Of a DNA stretch of 64,000 nt, positions 10,801 to 23,012 are shown one piece after another. Under the pieces are notes generated by a model. That model saw nothing but the letters and a program-made list of their open reading frames with translations, was not told the origin of the DNA and searched no databases. Positions within the stretch are counted from its first letter, which is position 1. The number at the start of each line of letters is the position of its first letter. A program made the translations under genes and the position numbers. Source of the DNA: Papaver somniferum (lineage: Eukaryota; Streptophyta; Magnoliopsida; Ranunculales; Papaveraceae). Location: NCBI RefSeq assembly GCF_003573695.1, contig NC_039360.1, positions 59,129,830-59,193,829 of the forward strand, read 5' to 3'.

Positions 10801-13800
10801 AATGCTTTATAGCATGGGTGATCCAATAGTTTCCACATGAGATAAACTACCAATGAAAGATTATTGATATAGTCATACAGGGAGAACCAAAATATCTTGG
10901 GGCAAAGCTGACTTATGGTCAAACAAAATGGTGCTTTCTTTAGAATTCTGTATAACGCATGAAGTAACAAAGTTCTGAAGCACGTGACCTTGTCAAACAT
11001 CACTCATGTGTGCCAATGACCTCTCCAATTTAATAGGTAAAGAATGAAATTATAAAATCAACAATGTAGCATTACTGTACTAATTTGGCTCCACCGCTAA
11101 GTTATAATGAATTGAAAGTGCATACTGAGGGCCATATGTATACAGCGCAGAAAGCTTACTAACCCGGGAGCAGATGTAACGGAGACAGCTGAGTCAAAAA
11201 GTGCAGAGCCGAAAGGTCCAACTTTTGCTTTCACCACTTGTGATCCATGCCTAGTAAGATCCAATCTTATAGATTCCTTCTGAACTTTCAAACCAATTGC
11301 CTACAGTAGTTAAACGAACATTTAGAAACTACAATGAGTGAAAGACGATGAACACAGTCCAACTACTACTAAACATGCAACCTCAAAAAGCATAGAAGCT
11401 CTAATACATGACAACCAAGAAATACTAGAAGGTTAACATAGTAAAACTGGTATGATAAGAATGGCCAAATGAGTGAAAGAAGATGGAGCACTCCAAGTAC
11501 TACTAGACCAGTTGCCCAAAAAGTACAGAAACTCGAATCATCATGGGAGCCACGTGACAATACATTATAAGTCTCATGACAACCTAGCATCACTAGAAGT
11601 TTAACATAATAAAAATGAAAGATAATACAGTCGTATTTGAACAAATATAAGCTACTAAAAGTCTAAGACTAATTACCAACAACTACGTATTAAAAAAAAA
11701 TGTATTAAAGTACCAAATACCAACAGCAAGCTAGGAATCTCAGATCAGGATCGCAGCCAGATATTATTTAAGCTAGGGGTAAAACTGATGCATCCAAACC
11801 GAATACCATACTGCACTAAGTTTTAATAACTAATGAGGGATAGAAGAATTATGATCTCCTACAATACTCGAGTACATTGAATCATCAGTAAAAGAGAAGA
11901 CATCGTGTTACCCAGAAGGCGTTGCCAGGAGACCAAATGTCACATGCAATTACTCAAAATCTCAAAAGAAAGTATACCTCGAAATAGATTGCCTCAGTAG
12001 TTAATGTAACTTTTCCAGGCCATGCTGCATTATCTTCCCATTTCAATACGGGTCGCTTTCTGCTATATCCAATGCATAAGATTTGCTCAGTAGGGAACTC
12101 ATCAGGGTCTCGACTCTGGTGTGATTTTCGCCCTTCATGCACCCTACAGAAAATAGAATATGTGCATCACAGCAAAGTGAGCACCCAGGAAAATGACCTA
12201 CCAGCTAAAAAATTATTGTATAAACAATTTGCAGAACAGAAATATTGGTGTAGTACAACAATAAGCACTGATAGAAACTAATCCACAACACCCTATAGAA
12301 CCAACTTTAAAATCGAAAGACCAGAAGAAGAAAAAAATAACTTCAATACATGAAGCATCAGCAATATTTAACATGATGGATAATTTGTGGTCAGAGTACG
12401 GACCGTTTGGATAACTTATTTTCATATAAAATGTAACTAACTTTTGGTCTTCCATTTTGTCCTAGCTTTGTAATAACTGAAAATCATTACCAAATACAAA
12501 TTTCATGTTTTTCTGGCATATAACCTTTTCACTAAAGCTTACCAGACGTGGAACCACTTTATTTTCACCGCACAGCAGAAAAGTGATTTTCAAACGTGAT
12601 AGCAATACCAAACAGATCGCAGTTTGCTTGACTTTTTTTCTTTCTAGGCAAACACCTCCTATTAAATGCTTAACGCATTAAATTTCAGGCCTCATAAGAG
12701 TGGTTGTCTATGCAAAAGGCAACGATGATGAAGAAACCCAAGAAGAGGATGAACGACAAGATGAAGTGGAATTGGGGGAGCGATAAAACCATACAGTTGC
12801 GAGATCAGCCGAAGTTACGCTGTTAACTAGAGTGAATAAATAGAGAAGACTCCAAAATGAATAGCAATAATGCAGTTACAACTTACAAGAGAACTAAATA
12901 TTGGATGCTTATGAAATAAAGGAAGTTAACTAGCTCCTAGATAGCAATCCATTGCAGCTAAAGGAACAAGTAAAGATATTTTATTTTAATCCTAGATAAC
13001 ACAAGAAGATTTAAATTAATCTGCTCAGAGTTGGTGAAGAAATTGGGTTGTCAGGAAAGCATGAAACCAGAAATGCCAGGATCTGCAGGCCCAGTTTTAC
13101 TAAATTAACCACAAAAAAAAAACTAACTAAATTTTGTGTTTTAACAAGAAGTGATTCACTTGCCACTTAAGGAGTTGGTCAAAGCAAGCCTTTTTCAAAT
13201 GAGAGAGCATGAATGCTTTCGGAAGTCATATCTAGACAACAGGAAAACTTGATTAAAACTATAAAGATCCGATTATATATACGGGCTCGTAAACAGTAGG
13301 CAAGATTACATGCTAGTCGGACACTCGTAATTCTTATTGTCCCCAGGTTTAGAGTTTATCAAAGTCCACTGCGCTGCATAAACAATGTAAGATTGAACAT
13401 GAGCAACATTGAAACAGGTCTTACTTTGTAAGTTGCTCGATGTATTGCATCCATAAGCTGAAAGACATCCCATTTCCATCTCCAACTAGAACCTTGAAAA
13501 GATTATGGGCTGTTGGCCTATCAGCAACACCAGAAACAGAAGGAGCCAGACGACAAAAAGCCTTTTCCCCGACAAGCTTTCCCTACATCGCAAATAAAAA
13601 AACCAATCTAGTTCAGAAGTATGTCCAAAAATAATATCTCTCTGGAGAGAAATCAGAATTTCCCAAACAGATTCAGCATACAAAGAGTCCATTACTTCAA
13701 GAGACGTATGTAACATTTAAAAGTTTACATACACTTAGGCAAGCATAATAGAAAGAAACAGAATACTTCTGTCAATAAGGTAAGTAATAATTCATGCTGA

Positions 13801-16800
13801 ATTGTGTAGATGTTCACTTGTCAAGTTATTAAAACGAACACCAAAAATGTGATACCCTGACATGGACAAAATATTAAGAGTTTAAAGGGGTTGGTTGCAG
13901 ATCTTAATACATAGATATACAGTACCCACAAGATTATACAAGGTAGTCCCCGTCCTAGGTGGTCCCAAAACCACAGTTACTATGAATGAAATACCAGTGG
14001 TACATTGGGTTTCCTTAACTTGTATGAACCAAGCAGTGAAATATATGAGTAATATGCTCTGAACGAGAGGCTAGCTGAGTTTTATGATTTTATTTTATGT
14101 TTCCAATATTACATATGAATCAGAATACAATCTAATTAGTCTAAACAAGAAGCTAGATGAATTTTATGGTTGTGGTTTATGTTTCCAATAGTTGCTTATG
14201 TGATCTTGCAAAAACTGTTCCTTTTGTGGCTGTCTGTCTTCCTGAACTTTCCAGCTCACAAAATCGAAATCATATAGTTAAGGAATCTCGAATCGGATTT
14301 TGTGAAAAGAGCATTTACCCAAGTCGTAGATCTTGTTAGTTCTCTGGGGTTTCTTAAGACTTCGCCGCAAAAATGTGTAATAATTATTAGAAGGATACTA
14401 CTGACTGCTTAACTTCTAGTGTTTACTTTATGATATTCCTGTATTATAACTTTAACTAAACCATTGAAGTACGTAAATGATGCACACAAGGTTTCAAAAA
14501 GCGAAAGCTTAAAGCGATACGCTATCCTAGTAAAGCGTAAAGCGCAGCTTCAAAAAATATACATATGTAAGATCAGAAGAATAGAAGTGTAAATTTCTTA
14601 GCTTGGGCAGGCTGGCTAGCCATTGCAGATCAGAAGAATAGAATTGTGTGATATAACCGAAGAAGAAGATGTAGATTAGAAGGTGAAAAGTTTGGAGTCT
14701 CTGAATAGTTGACATGTTGAGAGTTGATAATAGTTTTCAGGGTTTGTTTATATTAAAACAAAAAATGGAAACTTAGGGACTTGTTTTTGGGCTTTAAAAC
14801 CCTTTTTTCCTTAAAATACTTGACTTAGTATTAAAGCGGACATTTTGAAGCATTTTTATATTGAAGCGCTAAAAAGGGCGCTTCAATACGTGCTTCAAAA
14901 AGTTTTTTGAAACACTGGATGCACAGAAGTGACAACAAGGATAAACTTATAAAGAAATCTTTTGCTGGGTCACCTTCCATTGAAGAAGTTTAAGGCATTT
15001 CGGCAAGTAGTCAGTGGTCCAGTTATAGGTCTGAACTTTTAGATTTAATGTAATTAAGAGCTTCCTATATAATGGTTGTCCTTGTGTGCATCTTTCGTCA
15101 ACATAGACCCTTGGCTAATTCAATACGAAGAGAAACAGAATGGACACTAAATTCTACAATACAATGGTTGTGCTTGTGAGTATGATCCATGCTTATCATA
15201 TCATATCAGTTCCAGTAACCCTGTCACAAATTTTTTCAGTATTTCATTCAATCGCACAATATTCCACTGCTATCTTGCACTTCCCCCCCAGTATCCATGC
15301 ATTCCCCAACATCCCTATCACATCATTTTTAGTTTTCAATCATCGACTTTAGGTCCTTTACAGTGTAATTTCTACTACTATTGCCATTAGGCCTTTCCTA
15401 AGATTTAGTATACTAGTTTAAAAACTTAACTAGATTCGGCCTTCCCTAGGATTTAGTATACTAATTTAAAAACTTAACTAGAAGCTGATAATTCGGTTTT
15501 CACAGGAGATTATATAAAAACAGTTCTCTGTTCTCTACTAGTAGTTTATAAAAGTATCTGAAGGTCATGAAACAAATGATGTTTGGGGGTCAGACTTCTA
15601 GCTAGCATCATAACTCCACAGAAAATTCATGTAATACAGATTACAGAAACAACAGAGACATACCTTCAAATAGGTCTCCGAAATATCAGCAAAGGAATCT
15701 TCAGAAGCACCGTAGGGATACTCCCATGCAAGCATAGTTATAAAAATAAGCCTCCGGAATGCATGTTCCTGTGACAAACCAAACTTAATGGATTAGGAGA
15801 CGGGCTAGACTGAAGGTAACAAGAGATAACAAGAAAAAAAGTGTGTCCTATGTAGCTATGTTTAATTGTTCTCTAGCAATAGACGTTTAGATTTGTTGAA
15901 GAAGTAACAAGTCCCAAAATGCTTTAATTTTAATGGTCATATACCAAATTACAGTACCACCAGTTATTACTACATAAGCTGGGATGCAGTCTACAGCAAT
16001 TTGGGTGCTGTAAGAGTATTTATGCTAATACTTTTTAGTAAGAGAGCAAGGGCTAAATTTAAGAAAATCCTTTATTGTTTTCTCTTAGTTTTTGGGTATC
16101 AATACAAGGGGTGTCATGGTGGTCTTTTGTCAAATCTTCAGAAATCTGCGTGTATTTCTTAATGTTATACGGGAATTTCACAGTAATGGTAGTGGAGAGG
16201 TTTCTGAAGGTTACCATATGGGTTTCATGCCATGAAAGAAACATTCATTCTTCACACTTGAAGTTATACTATAACATTCATTCTTCACCATATTCACCTT
16301 TTTTAGCAACAAACTAGGAACAAATGAAATAGGAATATACAAAAGAGTGAAAACACAAAGGTTACCCCCCTAGGGCCCTAAATATATCTGAAAGGAGACA
16401 ACCCCTGTTAATTAAAACTAACAGGTCCTATGTTCGTCTACATTATACTCATCATACTACTGACAGAGTTATACATTCTTAGTAACATTAAAGGCAATTG
16501 TACTCCCTCATAGGTGTTTACTACACATAGGTGTTGCACAATAACAACTCGATCGAAAATGAACAACAATTAAGATTAATAATGGAACAAATGCACTGTA
16601 ATTTGATAAATTCACAAACCTTCAGGGAAGGATGGAAATCGGAATTATCCCTCGACAAGAATCTAAAGCAGCAATATTCCACTAAACAACGAGCATCATA
16701 ACGCAAGGATTCCGGAACAAGGGCTTCGTAGATTTTCTGCATTTTCTTTCCTGTCGACCCGTTCATCCTGCATGTTACAGTACAACATTCTTAAAACATC

Positions 16801-17473
16801 AAATTGCATAAGAATGAAAATGAAAACTCATGAAGTGACCTTTACCGCTCAAAAGTTAGCACCAAATACGGTTTCTCAGGTAATAAAAAACAACTCCTGG
16901 GGTTCTACATCTATTATAACATTCACAAAAGAAATATATACCTGCTGAATTGTTCAATGGAAAAAATAGCGACAGAAGATAGATTCCCATTTGGAGTTGT
17001 AGAGTTAATGGTCTGTTCAGCAACAAAAACCTCCTCAATTGCCTTAGTATCTAAGGAGGCTTTCTCAATAACAGTCTTGTCATTTGTCTCCCCCCGCTTT
17101 AGAAGTGGAGCAGTAACCTCAGTCAAAAAGTTCTGGGTGTTTCCAAGCCACAAATTCCATTTTTCTTGAACCCCGCCTATGATTTTAAGCCCAAAGAAAA
17201 AAGAAACAAAAGAGATAAACTTATTTTAGGGATTTTAACAATGAATTAACAAGTTATCAGCAAGAATTTGAGTGGTATTGAAATGAGATGAAGAAACTTA
17301 CTGGTGTCGATTTCATTTAGTTTCCAGTTGTTCCCAAAAGACTGAGCAACGAGATTGAGACGACGGGACTTTTTTCTGGAACTGTTTCTGGAAGAGAAAG
17401 TGAATTTCCGAAGAGGAATTAGAGAAATTGGTGATGATTTAGGTGGAAGAGTAGTTAAGAACTCGGAATGCAT
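7806..17473 (-). CDS. DUF639 family, probably chloroplast membrane protein (12 exons, 830 aa)
   Basis: Exons read by eye on the minus strand: 17473-17302, 17176-16942, 16896-16846, 16767-16620, 15768-15664, 13582-13425, 12143-11978, 11300-11164, 10243-9565, 8877-8765, 8630-8375, 8078-7806. They total 2493 nt and all junctions keep frame. Residues 1 to about 45 are Ser/Arg-rich without acidic residues (FTFSSRNSSRKKSRRL), like a plastid transit peptide. The body has family-like blocks such as YDARCLVEYCCFRFLSR, HAFRRLIFITMLAWEYPY, WHAFISEVIALHEFIREYGP and EPHLTVSFLAFAYTLIF. Hydrophobic segments lie at about 640-654, 656-676 and 743-774, so it is probably a membrane protein. The DUF639 assignment is from memory of plant homologues of about 820 residues, and the biochemical role is not known. 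I chose the ATG at 17473 over the upstream in-frame ATG at 17527 because the transit-like sequence starts there. The intron after exon 9 needs a GC donor. Confidence 0.85.
10287..10480. repeat. Tandem duplication inside an intron
   Basis: Two copies of about 80 bp, about 109 bp apart (10290-10370 and 10399-10480), share the words GAGATTGAATATAAACTA and GGAAGTTCACATGTCAGT. They lie in the intron between exons 8 and 9 of the DUF639 gene. Confidence 0.75.
11335..11640. repeat. Degenerate tandem duplication inside an intron
   Basis: Two diverged copies start at about 11336 and 11471, each beginning GAGTGAAAGA and containing CATGACAACC and a TAACATA word. They are in the intron between exons 7 and 8. 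No coding role. Confidence 0.45.
14487..14917. mobile_element. hAT-type MITE in an intron (431 bp)
   Basis: The element is bounded by the 8-bp direct repeat GATGCACA at 14479-14486 and 14918-14925. Its ends are CAAGGTTTCAAAAAGCG on the left and, on the opposite strand, CAGTGTTTCAAAAAACT on the right. An 8-bp duplication and a CA-starting inverted repeat are hAT characters. It has no coding capacity and contains many AAGCG words. It sits in the 2.1-kb intron between exons 5 and 6 of the DUF639 gene. Confidence 0.8.
15391..15485. repeat. Tandem duplication of about 50 bp in an intron
   Basis: Two adjacent copies share GATTTAGTATACTA and TTTAAAAACTTAACTAGA with few differences. They lie in the intron between exons 5 and 6 of the DUF639 gene. 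Confidence 0.7.
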
Positions 17474-17716
17474 CTTCTGAGTCAAGAATAAAGAGAGAAG
17501 AAATACTAAAACACTGTTATAGACCAATGAGTTCTTATTACTAGCTTTTTCGACATTTCCTTTTCATTTTTGTTTTGTTTTGTGTATTTTCTAGACGACT
17601 GTTCATTGTGTTGCCGACTTAGTAACCTGGCCCGCCAGCGGCTGAGCTTATCTAGTGTTCCTTTTTTTCTTTTTTTAGCAAAAAAAAGAAATGCTAGGTT
17701 TACCGGGGCTCTATTA
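17474..17716 (-). promoter_or_regulatory. Upstream region of the DUF639 gene
   Basis: This short AT-rich interval lies between the chosen start codon and the MITE at 17717. It should hold the 5' UTR and core promoter. An in-frame upstream ATG lies at 17527. No convincing TATA box was picked out. Confidence 0.35.
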
Positions 17717-18105
17717 GAACATCTCCAATAAAAGGTGGAAGATTTATTTTTTAGTGACACATATGATTTTAGACCTTCATTTTAACTAAATTCATCTCCA
17801 ACAGTAGGTCCTATAAAATAAGAGGGATGAAATACTAATTTTGAAGGTTTTGAAGAAAGTCTTATCTTGACATCCGGAATGACCTTCATGTGATATTTTT
17901 TATTTTTAATATGTAATTAATTAAACTACAATTAAACGGTTAAGATTTCATCAGATAAGATTTTCTAAGGCTCAAACCTCTATACTATTGGAGATGGTTT
18001 ATTAGTCATGCGGTCCTATATTTACAGTATGTGCAAATTCTCCTAAATAAGGATCTTAAAAAAAAATCCACGTAGAATTTTTAACACCTGCTATTGGAGA
18101 TGCTC
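17717..18105. mobile_element. PIF/Harbinger-type MITE with TTA target duplication (389 bp)
   Basis: The left end GAACATCTCCAATAAAAGG pairs with the right end, which reads GAGCATCTCCAATAGCAGG on the other strand. The trinucleotide TTA flanks both sides (17714-17716 and 18106-18108). A TTA duplication and a GAGCATCTCC terminus point to PIF/Harbinger. It is noncoding and sits about 240 bp upstream of the DUF639 start codon. Confidence 0.75.
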
Positions 18106-18495
18106 TTAAAAGCAGCCCCCTACTAAACTCCAGGGTGACGGGCGCACCTTCTTTATTACAGCTTCGGGACAAAACGAAGTAGAACTTTTGGAGATATTTG
18201 ATGATCAGAGTGCAAGAGGGAAATAGTTTAGGATCAACATCATATCAGATCTTATAATCGTTGTTTTTCGCTTACTTAGATGGGGGTTTACTTTGATAAG
18301 GATCTCGCCGATGGTACAGAAGGGGTTTATACTTTTCGTATTCAAGGCTAGCTTTAACATAGATAAAGCACCTCCAGATAGGTAGTCTTTTACCTCCAGA
18401 TAAAGCACCTCGACTGTGATATCTACAAACATATTTCTATGACACACATCAGGAGATTAAGTTGAGGATGAAGAAAGGTAACGATGTGTTGGATA

Positions 18496-19076
18496 CAAGG
18501 TAGTTAATATCGCGTATCGGTCGGGTCCTATACACCTACACAAATAATAATATCTGTTTTTACAGGCGATACATCATTTAATATAGAATTTCAAATAATT
18601 ATAAAACCATAGTAAAAAATAATAAGAATCATACACATATCTCAAATTTCCAAAATACAAGGTGGTTTATTAGCCAACGTTATGACTGTTGTCCCATTAT
18701 GCTGGTAAATCTTTTTTATTATCCTTCATATTTATCTTTTATATTTCTCTGTCTTGCAATCGAAATATGGTTTTCATTTTATATCCTACCATATAGTCAT
18801 TGATTTTATATTCCAAATATATTAGGTATTTTTACCTTCTCCAATTGACAATGTACTTGTCTGTAAAGACTAGATGCATGTTGATGAAAAACTTACTCAC
18901 GAAACCGATATTATCGGTGTACAAGTAAAACCGATATATCGGTCTGTACCGGCTTGTACAAGCGATAATATCATTTCGTCTTTGTATCGCCGATATTTTC
19001 GATATCGTATAGGTATTTTCCGATATCCGATAAAAACCTGTAATATCGGCTTGCACAACCGATATTGACTACCTTG
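18496..19076. mobile_element. hAT-type MITE (581 bp) inserted in a Helitron relic
   Basis: The ends are CAAGGTAGTTAATATCG and its near-perfect inverse. They are flanked by the exact 8-bp direct repeat GTTGGATA at 18488-18495 and 19077-19084. The interior is full of CCGATAT/ATATCGG words, especially at 18905-19065. It has no transposase. Removing the element and one repeat copy joins flanking sequence into a longer reading frame of the Helitron fragment. Confidence 0.85.
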
Positions 19077-19077
19077 G

Positions 19078-19341
19078 TTGGATATAGATGTGTTGAAGCT
19101 GTTAAGGGAAATCTTGAATAAAAACAATAGTTTTGTCCATGTTTTTTGTCAAGGTGCAGAACGAGAGGATCTTTTGAATTGCCAGTTGATTATTAAAGAG
19201 CAACCTAAAGATCAGTTGCAGTACACTCTTCCAAGTGCTTCCCAGGTTGCAGCTATTGTGCCAATAGGTGATGAAAGTTACCAACATACTAAACGTGGAA
19301 TAGTAATGCATACAATAGCAGGTGTAGATGGGGAAAAATGA
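19078..19341 (+). pseudogene. Helitron helicase-like protein fragment
   Basis: The open frame contains LKLLREILNKNNSFVHVF, a diverged middle, and QYTLPSASQVAAIVPIGDE followed by KRGIV. This order matches the segment before the helicase domain of plant Helitron Rep-helicase proteins, where the usual form is a TASEVAAL-like block and a (R)DIV motif. The fragment has no Walker motifs or HUH nuclease residues. It is a relic cut on the left by the hAT MITE and ends at a TGA. Confidence 0.65.
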
Positions 19342-20157
19342 TTTGCTGGTTTTTTAGGAAATTGAAGAGACGGACGTGTTGTCGAGACTCTTCAACCGAG
19401 CAAACTGCTCAACCTCACACAGATGCACTGCAAAGGGAGTGCTTAGATTCGAGAGATCAATTTGTAAGACTCCGTCCTAAACCAAGTCAATGGCCATTCC
19501 AAAGTCAATTCGGTCATAAAGAGGGAGATGGGTTGATCTGTAGGAGGGAAGCTGAGAATTGTGTGGGATCAATGATGATCAAGGACTGTAAATGTGTTGA
19601 AGGTTTCTGCAAGTTTTTTGTGAAGTGTTGAGTTCAAAGTAAGTTCTGGTCAATTGATGGAATTTCTGAGAGTGATGACTCGAAAAATTGTCCTTTTTTT
19701 TCAATCATGGATCCATAGACTTATTTATATTGTCAGAATAAACACGTTGATCCATGTAAGTGTGACGGTTTCTTGAGTGAAAGAGTGGGAAAGTGGGAGA
19801 TTGTGGTGAAAACAGTTCCAGGTCGTGCGGAGACTTGGTTAACCATCCACCCACTACTTTGCTAACTCCTTTAACCGTTTGCAAGACTTACTCACATTTC
19901 TCATCGTGGATGAATCCACGTGTCGTAGGCTGCCAGACCAAAATCCTAAGTAATATCCCCCCATGTGACGTGATTGATGTATCACGAATGTGGAGTCTGC
20001 AAAGCAGATGTGTATTTGATTAGTCAGTCGTTGACTTGATTAGACAATGAGTCTAAGTTTTGTTGAATTGAGCATGAGTGACGAATACTAAGTGATTTAT
20101 GGATTGAACATACGTGCAGTTCTTATGTTGATATTTCTCGTCTGAGAAAATACCGTA
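19342..20157. other. No gene recognised
   Basis: Short frames at 19338-19631 and 19793-20023 show no domain and no splice support. Sequence style is that of degraded LTR DNA continuing to the right. Confidence 0.4.
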
Positions 20158-20402
20158 AATTCGAGCAACTGAGCAAGTATTGCTCGATTCGGCGAATTAC
20201 TGAATATTGATAGTTTGATCAATATTCGAGCAACTGAGCAAGTATTGTTCGATTTGACAAATTACTGAATATTGATAGTTGGATCAACATTCGAGCAACT
20301 GAGAAAGTATTGCTCAATTCGACAAATCACTGAATATTGATAGTTGGATCAATATTCGAGCAACTGAGCAAGTATTGCTCAATTCGACGGATTATTTATT
20401 GG
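20158..20402. repeat. Minisatellite, about 65-bp unit, 3.7 copies
   Basis: Units begin at about 20158, 20225, 20290 and 20355, each with TTCGAGCAACTGAG(C/A)AAGTATTG and ACTGAATATTGATAGTT. The last unit is partial. Single GAGCAA words continue to about 21150. Confidence 0.85.
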
Positions 20403-21844
20403 TAACGTGACCCAATAAAATATTAATTAAAATAATGGTAGACTACCAAACATTATACGATTAATCCATATGTTGATTGCCGAATCAAGATAAAATTATT
20501 AGTGTTTGAACTCGCTCAGAATGGTGATTTGTGGAGCGTTTATTCGAAACCCTAATTTTTGATCAATTGTTCGTCAATTGATGAATTGCTGAAAATAGGT
20601 CATCAGTGAGGGAGGGAACGACCACATGGAATGATGTACGTCCATATGGCTCCCAAGTGCTCAAGTGAGGGTGCACCAAGGTCCTTAGTTAGTCAGTTGG
20701 TGAAAGAATGATGATTAAATGCCGGTTTCATCATTTATTGAAGTAGTGCTCGTCTGAGCATTAGGTGATAAAACCTAATTTATGGAGAAGTGAGGGACCG
20801 ACCAAAGGGGCATAGAAACGTCCCTTGATGGTGTGGGACCAGCTGATGGTCGATTGAGCAAATTCCAAGTTGGTTGGAAAGAGTTTGGACCCAATGTGAG
20901 CAATTGAGCAAATTAGGTCAAAATCATAAGAATGTGTAGGACCGGATCTTTGCAAGCCTTAGGGCCGGCCTTGGTCGGTTAAGGAAGCAATCCTGTGTCA
21001 CCATAATTTCCGTGTCTCAGTCCTGAGAGTTTCGGTATTTTCTGATGTGCGTTCAAGCAATATTTTGGATTTTCAGAAGAGTTTGATCTTTGACTTAAAT
21101 TCTCGATTTTGCTCGAATGAGCAAGTAGAACTTTGCTCATTCGATCAATAGTTTAGGAATATTAAAATAATAATAGTATTTTAATGTTTTTCGTGAATAG
21201 CCTAGTCGGTCATGTGACCATTTGACTTTTTGGTCTTTTCATGGTTTGAGCAATATTTGAGAAAATATGAAGAAACCAGGGTTTTTTGCTCAAACGGAGG
21301 AATTTCATGAAACGAGGAAAATAATATTTGTGAAAATAAGGGATTGCAAGGTGTGGGACCGGCCACGGCTAGGGCATGGCCGGACGGCCAAGTAACCCGG
21401 TCCCGCGACACCTTTCCCTATTTTTTATTATTTTTCATGAAACCGTGAAAATATGGAGAAACCATGAGTTTTGGTCAAACCAGGAAAGTTGACTGAATCA
21501 AGGAGTTTTCATGAGTTTATGAAGATAATAAAATAAGGGAAAATAATGGAAGAGGCATGGGACCGGCCACGGCTAGGGCATGGTCGGTCGGCCGGTGGAC
21601 CCGGTCCCTGGGCGCTTCTTTATTATTTTAATATTATTATTTTCTCTCTCCTATTTTGTGTCGAATTCCTCGTTTGTCCATACTTTTGAATGCTCGTGTG
21701 TGCATTTGGGTGCTCGTTCGTGCATCATTGTCGAGTACACGTGCACCATTTTCTTGGGGCTTACTCAGTGATGGTCCAGATGCCCGGTTATTGAGTATTT
21801 ATTACTAATTTATGAAATTCAGTGGAGAATGGTTCATGAAACTG
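20403..21844. repeat. Degraded LTR-like repetitive DNA without genes
   Basis: Scattered GAGCAA words persist. A GC-rich block with GGGACCGGCCACGGCTAGGG occurs twice, at about 21356 and 21560, each followed by GCATGG(C/T)CGG and a purine-rich stretch. This suggests a degenerate duplication of about 205 bp. No coding domain is seen. A long gypsy LTR is the likeliest origin, unproven. Confidence 0.45.
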
Positions 21845-22185
21845 AGTAATAAAGGTGAGTAGTTATTTATTATCAATCCATAGGATCAGCCGTGGATTCG
21901 ACCATGGATTCGGAATAATAAAATGAGTATTACCATTCTATGGGATTGTGGATTCGACCATAGAATCGGAGTAATAAAATGAGTGGTTACACTACCATCC
22001 CATGGGATCGTAGATTCGACCATAGAATCGGAGCAATAAAATTATCTATTACCATTCAATGAGATCAGCCGTGGATTCGATCATGAAACCGGAATAATGA
22101 GATAAAATAATTATATATTACCATTCCATGGGATCGACCGTGGATTCGACCATGGAATCGGAATAATGAGATAAAATAGATTATC
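21845..22185. repeat. Minisatellite, about 60-68-bp unit, 5 imperfect copies
   Basis: Units carry ATTACCAT(T/C)C, CATGGGATC and GTGGATTCGACCAT followed by a GGAATAATA-like word. Copies start near 21863, 21928, 21989, 22048 and 22118. Confidence 0.8.
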
Positions 22186-22269
22186 TTCTAGGAATTCAGT
22201 GGTGAATGTCGCGTTAGAATTAATCTATTGTAGAAGGGATATTAGACAATTAAACCGTCATACCCGTTC

Positions 22270-22515
22270 TGAAAGGTGCATAGTTAGGGAACATCGAGTG
22301 TTGCCGACGTCCTGAAGGCGTTTATCCCTCTCAACAATTATGTATGGAGAGCCACCTGAATCTATACACGGTCTCTCTACATAGTCATGGAACAGTGAGT
22401 GTCATCTACGTCCTGAAGGCATTTTGCCCTCTCAACAAACAATTATGTAGGAGGACCTCCCAATCTTTCTTCTATGTAGAGGTGGGTCTCTCTATGTAGT
22501 CAGGGAATAACGAGT
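22270..22515. repeat. Degenerate duplication of about 110 bp
   Basis: Both copies contain ACGTCCTGAAGGC, CCCTCTCAACAA, ATTATGTA and GTCTCTCTA(C/T)(A/G)TAGTCA. They continue the repetitive LTR-like region. Confidence 0.65.
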
Positions 22516-22810
22516 GTCACAAGCCTTTCTCACATTGTTTTGAAATTTCAAGCAAGTTTATCTCTCTTAGAGTTTTATGCTCATGAGATGCTGAAGACAG
22601 TTGTTAGGTTGTGTCTTTCTTTACTTCTTTGCTTCAACTCATCCATATCATGTAAGGTACTTTCAAAAACCTCAACTAATGGAAAGATGAATACTTTTCA
22701 GGTAAGAAACTAAAATACTTACACAAACTGCAATGTTTACACCATTATTATTAATACGAGATTGCTAGAGAAAAACTGTAACCCACCATATAAGAAACCA
22801 ACCTTACCTT

Positions 22811-23012
22811 ATGCACTACTTCTGTTGCAAACTTAACAATAACATGTCCCTTTTAACGTCCATCTCCATATGTTGCAAAGTGAAAATTAACAACTTCACC
22901 AACATGTCCCTTCTGCACTACTTTTGTTGCAAACTTAACAATAACATGTCGCTTGTAACGTCCATCTCCAACTGTTATAAAGTGAAAATTATCAACTTCA
23001 CCAACATCTTTG
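22811..23012. repeat. Tandem duplication of about 102 bp
   Basis: Two copies share GCACTACTT, TGTTGCAAACTTAACAATAA and AAGTGAAAATTA(A/T)CAACTTC. The open frame over them is a by-product of the repeat. Confidence 0.8.

Noticed and set aside
12399..12620. Possible MITE with GTTTGG ends in the DUF639 intron
   Set aside because: The ends match over only a few bases and no target duplication could be found.
16059..16317. Extra exon or antisense gene at 16.1 kb
   Set aside because: It lies in the intron between exons 4 and 5 of DUF639; the exon model closes in frame without it.
20158..20402. CRISPR array
   Set aside because: Whole 65-bp units repeat, with no constant-repeat and unique-spacer alternation, and the genome is eukaryotic.
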